A stretch of 33,296 nucleotides of DNA, taken from the NCBI RefSeq assembly GCF_002086275.1, contig NZ_MVHT01000079.1, positions 1 through 33,296 on the forward strand, in the 5' to 3' direction. Position numbers and translations under genes: made by a program. Position 1 is the stretch's first letter, and each line of letters begins with the position of its first letter. Shown piece by piece: positions 15,963-23,928 of the stretch. A model generated the notes under the pieces. That model searched no databases, was not told where the DNA came from, and saw only the letters and a program-made list of their open reading frames with translations. Origin of the DNA: Mycobacterium intermedium. GTDB taxonomy: Bacteria; Actinomycetota; Actinomycetes; Mycobacteriales; Mycobacteriaceae.

Positions 15963-16076
15963 AGCCCCAAATTATCAGCAGCATTATGCATTGAGCAACG
16001 GCTGCGTTTGCTCTTTGCATACTTTCTCGCTATGCTCAGCGCATACTTACAAATACGCACATAGCATAGGAGCGCC
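15963..16076. promoter_or_regulatory. Back-to-back divergent promoters with shared inverted-repeat -35 elements
   Basis: Rightward: TTGCTC (16008-16013), 17-bp spacer, TATGCT (16031-16036), then AGGAG (16068-16072) before ATG 16077. Leftward, read on the minus strand: TTGCTC (15998-15993), 16-bp spacer, GATAAT (15976-15971), then the regulator ATG at 15962. The two -35 boxes are the arms of a perfect inverted repeat, GAGCAA/TTGCTC, with 9 bp between. A second inverted repeat, TATGC (16031-16035)/GCATA (16041-16045), overlaps the rightward -10, and GCATACTT is directly repeated at 16017 and 16041. The region is noticeably AT-richer than its surroundings. Confidence 0.6.
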
Positions 16077-17015
16077 ATGACCCTGCACACCAACCCCACC
16101 CTTCCGCTGCTGCACGTCGGCAGGGGCGCCCAGTACGGCGCCTTGACCTTGTTTCCCGTCTGGGCCGACGGCGGCGCCGCCACCGGTCTTGAGTGGGACC
16201 TTGGCGCCCTCGACATCGGTGAGCAGCACGGTGGTGGGCAGGTGAATTCGCTGACCGCCGTGAATCTCGGCTCGAAGCCGGTCGTTCTCATCGAAGGCGA
16301 CCTGCTCGAAGGTGGCTGGCAGACACGGATGGTCGCCCACTCGACCATCGTTGCCCCGAACGAGACGACCACCATTGGAGCGCTATGCGTAGAGCACGGC
16401 CGGTGGGAGCAAGGCGGCAGCCGTAGCCACCGTGCCGCCGGCCGCCGCGTCTCCGCAACGCTGCGGACCGCCCGCGACCGCGCTTACCAACGGGGTGCCA
16501 GCCCCCAGCAAGCGGTCTGGCACGGAATCGCGTCCCGCTACGAGACGCACGCGCCTACCGCAACCAGATCGTTCGCCGATCACCTCGACCGCGTCAGCTG
16601 CACCCGTGGCCAGCGGGGCGAGCGGCCGCTGCCGACCAAGCCGCTTGACGGCCAGCGTGGCGTGATCATCGGCGTCGGCGGACGGGTGCTCGGGATGGAG
16701 CTTCTCGCCACGCCCGCCGCGCTCGCCAAACGGTGGAACGGCATCCTTGAGGCCGCCCTTTTTGACGCGGAACACGCGCCTGAGGTGGCGACTTCCGGCC
16801 ACCGGGCCCGTGCTTTCGCATTCAAGGTCGAGCAAGCGCACATCAACGTCGACCGCGAATCCCCTTCGGTCGTCACCCTCGCAGCGACCCAAGGCTCAAC
16901 GCACCTTGGCGGGATCGCACTGCCAACAACGGAACGCTCAATCGACGCCGAATTCTGGCGCATCGTCCACCTCGCCGCATACAACCACCAGCACCCGCTG
17001 CTCGCGGGGATCTAA
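16077..17015 (+). CDS. ARPP-1 family protein (ADP-ribosylglycohydrolase/phosphatase-associated)
   Basis: A 312-residue protein with ATG preceded by AGGAG. The N-terminal part (QYGALTLFPVW, then VNSLTAVNLGSKPVVLIEGDLLEGGWQTRM) and the conserved closing FWRIVHLAAYNHQHPL match what I recall of the ARPP-1 domain, named for its association with ARG (ADP-ribosylglycohydrolase) and rhodanese-phosphatase-superfamily proteins. The next gene is precisely such an ARG-phosphatase fusion, which strengthens the call. No signal peptide or membrane segment is seen, so it is cytoplasmic. The biochemical activity of ARPP-1 is not established; a role in handling an ADP-ribose derivative is predicted from association. 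A 74-bp gap with its own AGAAGGAGA site leads to the next gene, so the two form an operon. Confidence 0.78.
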   Translation: MTLHTNPTLPLLHVGRGAQYGALTLFPVWADGGAATGLEWDLGALDIGEQHGGGQVNSLTAVNLGSKPVVLIEGDLLEGGWQTRMVAHSTIVAPNETTTIGALCVEHGRWEQGGSRSHRAAGRRVSATLRTARDRAYQRGASPQQAVWHGIASRYETHAPTATRSFADHLDRVSCTRGQRGERPLPTKPLDGQRGVIIGVGGRVLGMELLATPAALAKRWNGILEAALFDAEHAPEVATSGHRARAFAFKVEQAHINVDRESPSVVTLAATQGSTHLGGIALPTTERSIDAEFWRIVHLAAYNHQHPLLAGI

Positions 17016-17089
17016 CCCCCGCCGCAGCTCCCCCGCTGCCCCACCCGCCATCGAATGCAAAGCCCGGAAAACACCAGAAGGAGAACACT

Positions 17090-18529
17090 ATGAACGACGT
17101 CCTGATGTCCCACCGCACCGACCGCGCGATCGGAGCCGTTGTCGGCTCTGCCGTCGCCGACGCCCTCGGCTCCCAATACGAGTTCGGCCCCGCCCATCCC
17201 GACGCCTTCGAGCCGACCTTCGGATTGTCCAAGTTTCGCCACGGAGTCGGCGAATGGACCGACGACACCCAGATGGCCATGCCGATCCTCGAGGAGCTCG
17301 CCAACGGCGCGTCCCTTAACGACTCGAACACCCTCGGCCGCATCCTGGCCGTGTGGGAGCGCTGGCACCACGACGCCAAGGACGTCGGCAACCAGACCCG
17401 CGCGGTGCTCGGCGCGCTCGGCGACGACGTAACCGAGGCTGCTGGACGTGCCGCCGCTGAGGCGGTCCACAAACGTCGCGGCTACAGCGGCGGCAACGGC
17501 TCACTCATGCGCACCGGCCCAGTCGCCCTCGGGTACCTGACGAACGGTCGCGAAGCGGAGCTCGCCGACGCCGCCGCGCGTATCGCCCAACTCACCCACT
17601 GGGAGCTGGACAACGTCGATGCGGTCGTGCTGTGGTGCCTCGCAATCCGGCACGCGATCCGCACCGGCGCGTTCGACCTGCGGGCCGGTCTCAAATTCGT
17701 CCCTGCCGGCGCGCGCCGCGACCGGTGGTCCGACCTCATCGACCAGGCAACCGCCGCCGGCGCCGACCCACGCGACTTCCAGCAGGACAACGGCAGGGTG
17801 ATCGTTGCCTTCCTCGCCGCTGCCGCTGCGATCCAAGGTGCAACCGATTACCGCAGCGCGATCACTCGTGCAATTCGGGGCGGCGGCGACACCGACACCG
17901 TGGCCGCAATCGCCGGCTCCCTCGCCGGTGCCCTGCACGGCGTCTCCGGCATCCCGCTGTCCTGGCAGCGCAAGGTGCACGGATGGCCCGACTACGACAT
18001 CCACGACCTGAGCGGGCTCGCTTTCCTTGCCACGCGCCAAGGTAAGCCGACCGCGGACGGTTACCCGACGGCGCCGACAGTGCCCAGCGCACACTTTCTC
18101 CGCACTGCACCGGTGCAGCACCCAGCCGACCCCGGTGTATGGCTCGGATCCCAGAACGCACTCGACGTACTGCCCGATTCAGTAACTGCGGTTGTCTCTT
18201 TGTGCCGCGTCGGCAACACCGAGGTTCCGAAAGGTGTTGAGTCGATCCGGGTTCGGCTGATCGATCAGCCAGGCCACAACTTGAACCTCGACTTCACCCT
18301 CGCCGACGCGACCGACCTCATCGCTGAACTCCGGGGCGAGGGCAAGGAAGTCTTCGTTCACTGTGCCGAGGCGCGCTCGCGCACCGCCGCGGTGGGAGCG
18401 CTGTATGCGATCCGGCACTGCGGCGCTGCAACCGAGCAGGCGTGGACGCAGGTCAAATCGGTGCTGCCCTACTTCGACCCGTCCCCAGAGAATCAGGACG
18501 CAGTCAACCGGCTCGCTTTAGAAGACTGA
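17090..18529 (+). CDS. ADP-ribosylglycohydrolase fused to HCx5R phosphatase
   Basis: A 479-residue bifunctional protein. Residues 10-310 are an ADP-ribosylglycohydrolase (DraG/ARH fold) with an intact metal site: GAVVGSAVADALGSQYEF, WTDDTQM (Thr57, Asp58, Asp59), GGNGSLMRTGPVA and GGGDTDT (Asp267, Asp269, Thr270). Residues from about 335 to 479 are a dual-specificity-type phosphatase with VHCAEARSRTA: Cys425 as nucleophile, Arg431 binding phosphate, and Asp392 in IDQPGHN as a candidate general acid. The pairing suggests removal of ADP-ribose from a target or nucleotide together with removal of a phosphate, for example from a phosphorylated ADP-ribose product. ATG 17090 follows AGAAGGAGA. It ends 70 bp before tRNA-Ser. 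All catalytic residues are present, so it is probably active. Confidence 0.9.
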   Translation: MNDVLMSHRTDRAIGAVVGSAVADALGSQYEFGPAHPDAFEPTFGLSKFRHGVGEWTDDTQMAMPILEELANGASLNDSNTLGRILAVWERWHHDAKDVGNQTRAVLGALGDDVTEAAGRAAAEAVHKRRGYSGGNGSLMRTGPVALGYLTNGREAELADAAARIAQLTHWELDNVDAVVLWCLAIRHAIRTGAFDLRAGLKFVPAGARRDRWSDLIDQATAAGADPRDFQQDNGRVIVAFLAAAAAIQGATDYRSAITRAIRGGGDTDTVAAIAGSLAGALHGVSGIPLSWQRKVHGWPDYDIHDLSGLAFLATRQGKPTADGYPTAPTVPSAHFLRTAPVQHPADPGVWLGSQNALDVLPDSVTAVVSLCRVGNTEVPKGVESIRVRLIDQPGHNLNLDFTLADATDLIAELRGEGKEVFVHCAEARSRTAAVGALYAIRHCGAATEQAWTQVKSVLPYFDPSPENQDAVNRLALED

Positions 18530-18599
18530 TCATCCGAGCCACGCCATGAACGGCTGGAGTCTGATGGAAGCCCCCGAGGCGCGACTACGCAGAGGGCTG

Positions 18600-18689
18600 T
18601 GGCGGTGGCGGAGGGATTTGAACCCTCGGACGGTTTTAGCCGTCACACGCTTTCGAGGCGTGCTCCTTAGGCCGCTCGGACACGCCACC
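18600..18689 (-). tRNA. tRNA-Ser (anticodon CGA)
   Basis: On the minus strand the 5' acceptor GGTGGCG (from 18689) pairs with CGCCACC (18610-18604), followed by discriminator G and an encoded CCA (18602-18600). The anticodon loop is CTCGAAA with CGA at 18655-18653. There is a long class II variable arm (ACGGCT/AGCCGT-like around 18630-18645) and a T arm GAGGGTTCAAATCCCTC. This is a complete serine tRNA reading UCG. A -10-like TAAGCT lies 8 nt upstream (18702-18697), inside the space after tadA. The 3' end faces the accessory segment at 14.3-18.5 kb, the classical side for integrase attachment. Confidence 0.95.
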
Positions 18690-18718
18690 GCCAGGCAGCT
18701 TACCGAATCGGAGGCCCA

Positions 18719-19180
18719 TCACCCCAATCGCTGGCGCGCGAAGAACGCTTCCAGCGGAGCGGCGCACTCCTGAGCCAGGATTCCGCCCCGAACCTCGGGG
18801 CGATGGTTGAGCCGACGATCGCGCACCACGTCCCACAGGGAGCCCACCGCCCCGGTCTTGGGCTCCCACGCCCCGAACACCAGTCGCGCAACCCTGGCCA
18901 GCACCAGCGCCCCGGCGCACATGGTGCACGGTTCGACCGTGACCGCCAGCGTCGCGCCCTCCAACCGCCATCCGTCGCCGAGCACCCGAGCCGCGGCCCG
19001 CAGGGCCACTATCTCGGCATGTGCGGGCGGGTCCCCCAGAGCCTCGCGGGCGTTCACCGCCCGCGCGAGCTCGTTGCCGTCGGCGTCGACGACGACGGCT
19101 CCGATGGGCACGTCGCGCGGTCCCGCCGTCCCAGCAACGTCCAACGCGGCACGGATCAGATCTTCGTCGCGGATCACCAC
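18719..19180 (-). CDS. tadA: tRNA-specific adenosine deaminase TadA
   Basis: A 153-residue zinc deaminase. The active site is His54-Ala-Glu56 and Pro84-Cys85-Thr-Met-Cys88, giving the three zinc ligands and the proton-shuttle Glu. The C-terminal part (FGAWEPKTGAVGSLWDVVRD, then NHRPEVRGGILAQECAAPLEAFF) is the TadA rather than the cytidine deaminase signature. It converts A34 to inosine in tRNA-Arg(ACG). The start is GTG at 19180. It sits next to tRNA-Ser and downstream of its usual actinobacterial companion gene, as at M. tuberculosis Rv3752c-Rv3753c. Confidence 0.93.
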   Translation of the reverse strand: MVIRDEDLIRAALDVAGTAGPRDVPIGAVVVDADGNELARAVNAREALGDPPAHAEIVALRAAARVLGDGWRLEGATLAVTVEPCTMCAGALVLARVARLVFGAWEPKTGAVGSLWDVVRDRRLNHRPEVRGGILAQECAAPLEAFFARQRLG

Positions 19181-19235
19181 GGCCGGACGGCGGCTACAGA
19201 CAACCCGGCGACGACTGCAGCCAGCCCGACGGCGC

Positions 19236-19757
19236 TCACCGACCCAGCCGGTCGATCACCGCCGACAGCTGCTCGGCAAAGCCCATTTCCCGGGCGATGC
19301 GGCCCAGTTGCTCGTCGGCGTACAAGTCGGTCTCATCGAGGATGAGCCCCAGCACCGCGTCGGACAGCCCGATGTCCGACAGCAACCCCAGGTCGCCTTC
19401 CTCAAACGGATCGGCGTCCTCGAGGTCTTCGGGATCGATCTCGGCATCCAGACTGTCCAAAACTTCGGCGGCGATGTCGTAATCCAGCGCCGCGGTCGCA
19501 TCCGACAACAGCAACCGAGTGCCTGCCGGCGCGGGTCGCACGATCACGAAAAACTCGTCGTCGACGTCGAGAAGCCCGAAGACGGCGCCCGCGCTGCGCA
19601 GCTCACGCAACTCGGTCTCAGCGGCCTTCAGACTGGTCAACGCCTTGGGACTCAGGGGCGAGCAGCGCCATTGGCCCTCCTCGCGCACGACTGCTACACC
19701 GAAGCCGTCCGGCGTATCCCCGGACGGCGATGGAGCGGCGGCCCGTTGTGCTCCCAT
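19236..19757 (-). CDS. tRNA adenosine deaminase-associated protein (Rv3753c-like)
   Basis: A 173-residue protein with an N-terminal disordered stretch, then GFGVAVVREEGQWRCSPLSP, a two-layer domain and a strongly acidic centre (LDAEIDPEDLEDADPFEEGD). The end is YADEQLGRIAREMGFAEQLSAVIDRLGR. This matches the conserved actinobacterial family always found next to tadA. Function is unknown; partnership with TadA is inferred from synteny. It lies 55 bp upstream of tadA on the same strand, so probably co-transcribed, and is divergent from tyrA with a 90-bp gap. Confidence 0.85.
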   Translation of the reverse strand: MGAQRAAAPSPSGDTPDGFGVAVVREEGQWRCSPLSPKALTSLKAAETELRELRSAGAVFGLLDVDDEFFVIVRPAPAGTRLLLSDATAALDYDIAAEVLDSLDAEIDPEDLEDADPFEEGDLGLLSDIGLSDAVLGLILDETDLYADEQLGRIAREMGFAEQLSAVIDRLGR

Positions 19758-19847
19758 GGGCGCCTACGGTAGTCGCTGACCAGGCCTCTGACCAGATGAG
19801 CCGGGACGAGCACCGCGCCCGCCGCCGAACTGTGCCAACCTAGGTCC

Positions 19848-20819
19848 GTGACTAGTAGTGTCGCGCGGCCTCCGGTGTGCGTACTCGGCCTCGGGCTGAT
19901 CGGCGGTTCCATCCTGCGGGCCGCGGCCGGAGCGGGACGCGAGGTCTTCGGATACAACCGCTCCGTGGAGGGGGCGCAGGGCGCCACGTCGGCCGGCTAC
20001 GACGCCAGCACCGACCTGGCCGAGACACTGGCCCGCGCCGCCGAAACCCAGGCACTGATCGTGCTGGCCGTTCCGATGCCGGCCCTGCCGAACATGCTCG
20101 CCCACATCCGCGAATCCGCGCCCGACTGCCCACTCACCGACGTCACCAGCGTCAAGCTCGCGGTTCTCGACGAGGTCGTCGCCGCCGGTCTGCAGGCTCG
20201 ATTCGTCGGCGGCCACCCGATGACGGGCACGGCCCACTCGGGGTGGGCGGCCGGTCACGGCGGGTTGTTCAACCGTGCCCCCTGGGTGATCAGCGTGGAC
20301 GAACACGTCGCTCCGGACGTGTGGGCGATGGTGATGACGTTGGCGCTGGACTGCGGCGCGGTAGTGGTCCCGGCCAAATCCGACGAACACGACGCCGCCG
20401 CGGCCGCGATCTCCCACCTGCCGCACCTGCTCGCCGAGGCGCTCGCGATCACCGCCGCCGAGGTGCCCCTCGCGTTCGCGTTGGCCGCCGGGTCGTTCCG
20501 CGATGCCACCCGGGTCGCCGGCACCGCGCCAGATCTGGTCCGCGCGATGTGCGAAAGCAACACCAGCCAACTGGTCCCAGTCACCGACACCGTCATCGAC
20601 CTGCTGACCCGGGCCCGTGAGTCGCTGGCGTGCAACGGTTCGGTGGCCGACCTCGTCGACGCGGGCCACGCCGCGCGCGTCCGCTACGAGAGCTTCCCGC
20701 GCTCGGACATCATCACCGTCACCATCGGCGCCGAAAGATGGCGCGAACAGCTGGCGGCCGCGGGTCGGGCCGGCGGAGTGATCAGATCCGCTCTGCCAGT
20801 CCTGGATACTCGGCGATGA
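19848..20819 (+). CDS. tyrA: Prephenate dehydrogenase
   Basis: A 323-residue protein beginning at GTG. It has the Rossmann NAD-binding loop VCVLGLGLIGGS (Gly14, Gly16, Gly19), the acidic/TSVK region (DVTSVK at residues 98-103) and the catalytic-site GGHPMTGTAHSGW with His123 and His130. It performs oxidative decarboxylation of prephenate to 4-hydroxyphenylpyruvate in tyrosine biosynthesis. No ACT regulatory domain is evident at the C-terminus, which is a short all-helical dimerisation domain. Position and orientation match M. tuberculosis tyrA (Rv3754). Its last 38 bases overlap the convergent Rv3755c-like gene. Confidence 0.93.
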   Translation: MTSSVARPPVCVLGLGLIGGSILRAAAGAGREVFGYNRSVEGAQGATSAGYDASTDLAETLARAAETQALIVLAVPMPALPNMLAHIRESAPDCPLTDVTSVKLAVLDEVVAAGLQARFVGGHPMTGTAHSGWAAGHGGLFNRAPWVISVDEHVAPDVWAMVMTLALDCGAVVVPAKSDEHDAAAAAISHLPHLLAEALAITAAEVPLAFALAAGSFRDATRVAGTAPDLVRAMCESNTSQLVPVTDTVIDLLTRARESLACNGSVADLVDAGHAARVRYESFPRSDIITVTIGAERWREQLAAAGRAGGVIRSALPVLDTRR

Positions 20820-21381
20820 ATCCGTTGGTGTCGACAGTCACCGTGGTGTTGGCCACGGGTGAGCGCAACTTGATTCCGTCGAGTCGACCTTCGGTCGAAT
20901 AGCTCACGGTGTCTGCTGTGACCGTCATCGAGGGCACGTTCACGTAGACGATCGGCAGCGTCACCGACTCCGCGTGTTCGTGCAAACCGAGCCGTCGGAT
21001 CGGCAGCGCGTTGAAGAACGGGCTCAACACCACGTCAAGGTCCAGCGCGCCGTTGTACCCGGCACGGCGCTCGCCCTGGTGATCGGTGATCAGCCACATG
21101 TTCTCTTCGTCACGCGCGATCGCGAGTTGGCGTTCGCGCTCCGCCAGGGTCACCGTCAACCCAAACCGCTTTGTGGCTCCGGATTCGTCGGTCTGCAGCT
21201 CGTAGAACGCGCCAAAGGCCGGGTTGGTGTCCGTGGCGGCTGCCACGATGCGGCCGTTTGCCTTAATTCGCTTGCCGGACAATTGGACTCGCACCGACTC
21301 CATGCGCATACAGTCCTGCGCGCGCCAAGTTAACATCGCCGGGATCACGCGCGGCGTTGGGTCAGGGGAGACTGCGTTCAC
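20782..21381 (-). CDS. Conserved mycobacterial hypothetical protein (Rv3755c-like)
   Basis: A 199-residue protein starting at GTG 21381, four bases after the proZ stop. The longer frame to 21585 has Trp/Cys/Arg-rich sequence that is the shadow of proZ, so I trimmed it. The sequence starts MNAVSPDPTPRVIPAMLTWR and continues with beta-rich segments such as RFGLTVTLAERERQLAIARDEENMWLITDHQGE and TLPIVYVNVPSMTVTADTVSYS. There is no clear signal peptide or motif. Synteny with the pro operon suggests co-expression; the function is unknown. The 3' end overlaps tyrA by 38 bp on the opposite strand. Confidence 0.72.
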   Translation of the reverse strand: MNAVSPDPTPRVIPAMLTWRAQDCMRMESVRVQLSGKRIKANGRIVAAATDTNPAFGAFYELQTDESGATKRFGLTVTLAERERQLAIARDEENMWLITDHQGERRAGYNGALDLDVVLSPFFNALPIRRLGLHEHAESVTLPIVYVNVPSMTVTADTVSYSTEGRLDGIKLRSPVANTTVTVDTNGFIAEYPGLAERI

Positions 21382-21385
21382 GTAT

Positions 21386-22132
21386 CTACCGTAGGACGTA
21401 TCTGGCTGCAGTGGCACCTTTGTCAATAACTCCGCCGTCAATTTCGCGGTCCGGCCACCCGACAGATCTGCGTAGCCGGCCCGTGCCGGGCACCGATGCC
21501 CACACCGCCAGCGCCAACAGGCCGTCGATGACGAGGGCCAACAACGCCACCAACAGCGCGCCCACCAGCGCAATATGGAATTCACGCTCCTTGATTCCGT
21601 CGATCAGGTAGCGCCCCAGCCCACCAAGACTGGCGTAGGCGGCCACTGTCGCGGTCGCCACAATTTGCAGCGTCGCGTTACGTAGCCCACTTAGCACCAG
21701 CGGCAGCGCGTTGGGCAGCTCCACCCGAAAGAGCACCCGAGACTCGCTCATGCCCATCGCACGGGCCGCATCCACCACCAGCGGATCGACGCTGGCAACA
21801 CCCGCGTACGTGCCTGCCAGCAGCGCGGGCACGCCAAGCAGCATCAGCGCCACGATGGGCGGTCCAAGGCCCAGCCCGCACCACAGCACGCCCAGCAGCA
21901 GCACACCCAGCGTCGGCAGCGCACGCAGTCCGTTGACAGCCCCAACTACCAGCAGCCGGCCGCGACCGGTGTGACCGATGACCAACCCGAGAGGAACGGC
22001 GATAATCGCCGAAGCCGCCACGGCCATCGCGGTGTATTCCAGATGTTCGCCGATGCGAGCCGCAAGGCCGACGGGCCCGGTCCAGTTGCGGCCGGTGCAG
22101 AGATACGACAGCGCCTGCTCGATGAAGTTCAT
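21386..22132 (-). CDS. proZ: Glycine betaine/carnitine/choline ABC transporter permease ProZ
   Basis: A 248-residue BPD-type permease from ATG 22132, whose ATGA overlaps the proW stop. It has about six membrane segments, among them MAVAASAIIAVPLGLVIG and LPTLGVLLLGVLWCGLGLGPPIVALMLLGVPALL. The cytoplasmic EAA-like loop (AARAMGMSESRVLFRVELPNALPLVLSGLRNA) contacts the ATPase. It is the second permease of the OpuC-type importer. The longer frame starting at 22204 lies within proW and is rejected. Order proX-proV-proW-proZ equals M. tuberculosis Rv3759c-Rv3756c. Confidence 0.92.
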   Translation of the reverse strand: MNFIEQALSYLCTGRNWTGPVGLAARIGEHLEYTAMAVAASAIIAVPLGLVIGHTGRGRLLVVGAVNGLRALPTLGVLLLGVLWCGLGLGPPIVALMLLGVPALLAGTYAGVASVDPLVVDAARAMGMSESRVLFRVELPNALPLVLSGLRNATLQIVATATVAAYASLGGLGRYLIDGIKEREFHIALVGALLVALLALVIDGLLALAVWASVPGTGRLRRSVGWPDREIDGGVIDKGATAARYVLR

Positions 22133-22806
22133 CGCGCGCCCCCGACGACGGGGGTTTTGAACGGCTGGAACAGGCTGCGACGCTCCCACGGCGTGATGAG
22201 CCAACCCGTCAGGTTGATCACCGCGTCGATAACGATCGCAAGCAGCAACAGCAAGACGATGCCCCCGACGATCTGATCGCTCTTGTTCGTTTGAAATCCC
22301 GCGGTGAACCAGGTACCCAGCCCCCCGATGCCGATCACCGAACCGACCGAAACCATTGCGATGTTCGTGACCACCACCACCCGCAGACCCGCGATAAGGA
22401 CCGGAATCGACAGCGGCAGTTCGACTTTCAGCATCTGAGTGAACCGCGAGTAGCCGACGGCGGTGGCCGCGTCACGCACCGGCGCGGGCACCGCGTCCAG
22501 CGCTTCCAGCACCGCCCGCACCAGCAGCGCAGTGGTGTAGGCCGTAAGGGCCACGATGACGTTGGCCTCGTCCAGGATGCGGGTCTTGATGACCAACGGC
22601 AAGACGACGAACAGGGCCAGGGACGGGATGGTGAACACCACGCTGGCGGTTGCCGTCGTCAGTCGGCGCAGCGTCGGCGCGCGATGCACGACCAAACCCA
22701 ACGGAATCGCAATCACCAATCCGATCAGCACCGGAACCAACGACAGCCGTAGATGGACGATGGTCAGCGCCCAGGCGGCGTCGAGGTGCGTCATCAGGTA
22801 GTGCAT
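22129..22806 (-). CDS. proW: Glycine betaine/carnitine/choline ABC transporter permease ProW
   Basis: A 225-residue permease with several hydrophobic helices (LSLVPVLIGLVIAIPLGLVV; VVFTIPSLALFVVLPLVI; IVGGIVLLLLLAIVIDAVI). The EAA loop is RDAATAVGYSRFTQMLKVELPLSIPVLIAG. ATG 22806 overlaps the end of proV by 13 bp and has a GGCGAGG-like ribosome site. A second ATG at 22794 would give a TGATG junction with the proV stop but lacks such a site. Together with ProZ it forms the membrane channel for osmolyte uptake. Confidence 0.92.
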   Translation of the reverse strand: MHYLMTHLDAAWALTIVHLRLSLVPVLIGLVIAIPLGLVVHRAPTLRRLTTATASVVFTIPSLALFVVLPLVIKTRILDEANVIVALTAYTTALLVRAVLEALDAVPAPVRDAATAVGYSRFTQMLKVELPLSIPVLIAGLRVVVVTNIAMVSVGSVIGIGGLGTWFTAGFQTNKSDQIVGGIVLLLLLAIVIDAVINLTGWLITPWERRSLFQPFKTPVVGGAR

Positions 22807-23927
22807 GTCGTGGCCTCGCCGTCGGGCATCGTGCCTCTTTGAAACGCGGTCAGCACATCGGTGGCCCGGATGCCGCCGATGACGCGACCGTCGGCGTCAA
22901 CAGCGACCCCCAGCGACGACGGTGACGACAACGCCGCGTCGAGTGCCTGGCTGAGGTTTCCGCCGGGACGAAACACCGACCCGACAACGGCCATGCTCTC
23001 CGACAACGCCGCTCCGGCGCGGTACCGGCCCAGGCCCTCCTGGTCGATCCAGCCCAACGGCTTGCCGTCGTCGTCGACCACCAGCGACCAATCCTCGTGC
23101 AGTCGCGCGCCACCCACCGCGCCACCAAGACCGCTCGCGGGGATCCGCTCCAGCTCGTGCATGGGCAGCCCAGCACCGTCAACGAGTTGCAGCCACCGAT
23201 AGCCGCGGCCCAAACCGATGAATTTCGAAACGAATTCGTTGGCCGGCCGCGAAAGCAGTTGGCTTGGCTTGTCACACTGCTGCAGACGTCCGCCCGGTGC
23301 GAACACGGCCACCACGTCGCCGAGCTTGAACGCCTCGTCGATGTCGTGGGTGACGAACACGATGGTCTTGCGCAATTCGCTTTGCAGACGCAGGATTTCG
23401 TTCTGCAGATCGTGGCGGACGACGGGGTCGACGGCGGAGAACGGCTCGTCCATCAACAGAATCGGTGGGTCGGCGGCGAGCGCGCGGGCCACCCCGACAC
23501 GTTGCTGCTCCCCTCCGGAGAGTTGCCTCGGATAGCGGCGTGCGACTTCGGGCTTCAGTCCGACGCGTTCGAGCACTTCATAGGCGGCGGCACGCGCGGC
23601 GCGGCGCGATTGCCCCTTCAGTATCGGCACCGTGGCAACGTTGTCGATTACCCGCTGATGCGGCATCAGTCCCGCACTCTGGATGACGTAGCCGATGCCC
23701 AGCCGCAGCCGCACCGGGTTGACCGTGGACACGTCGGTGCCGTCGACGGCGACAACGCCCGCGCTGGGATCGACCATCCTGTTGATCATTCGTAGCGCCG
23801 TGGTTTTGCCGCAACCGGAGGGACCGACGAACACCGTGAGCATCCCGGTGGGGACCTCGAGGCTCAACTCGTCGACGGCGGTATTGCCGTCGCGATAGAC
23901 CTTGGTCACCTTGTCGAAGCTGATCAT
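22794..23927 (-). CDS. proV: Osmolyte ABC transporter ATP-binding protein ProV
   Basis: A 377-residue ATPase from ATG 23927, one base after the proX stop. Walker A is GPSGCGKTT (residues 35-43). The signature LSGGEQQR, Walker B ILLMDEPFSAVD and switch His in VFVTHDIDEA are all intact. The C-terminal 110 residues form a CBS-pair region (SLVVDDDGKPLGWIDQEG; LGVAVDADGRVIGGIRATDVL), the part known in OpuA/OpuC-type importers to respond to ionic strength or c-di-AMP. Which signal applies here is not visible. The upstream extension to 24023 overlaps proX and is not used. Confidence 0.94.
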   Translation of the reverse strand: MISFDKVTKVYRDGNTAVDELSLEVPTGMLTVFVGPSGCGKTTALRMINRMVDPSAGVVAVDGTDVSTVNPVRLRLGIGYVIQSAGLMPHQRVIDNVATVPILKGQSRRAARAAAYEVLERVGLKPEVARRYPRQLSGGEQQRVGVARALAADPPILLMDEPFSAVDPVVRHDLQNEILRLQSELRKTIVFVTHDIDEAFKLGDVVAVFAPGGRLQQCDKPSQLLSRPANEFVSKFIGLGRGYRWLQLVDGAGLPMHELERIPASGLGGAVGGARLHEDWSLVVDDDGKPLGWIDQEGLGRYRAGAALSESMAVVGSVFRPGGNLSQALDAALSSPSSLGVAVDADGRVIGGIRATDVLTAFQRGTMPDGEATTCTT

Positions 23928-23928
23928 C

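Noticed and set aside
18546..18773. 75-codon ORF reading WRWRRDLNPRTVLAVTRFRG
   Set aside because: It is the antisense reading of tRNA-Ser, a well-known false ORF; no ribosome site or other support.
20824..21585. Longer 267-codon version of the Rv3755c-like gene
   Set aside because: The first 68 codons lie inside proZ and read as Trp/Cys/Arg-rich shadow; GTG 21381 right after the proZ stop gives a sensible 199-residue protein.
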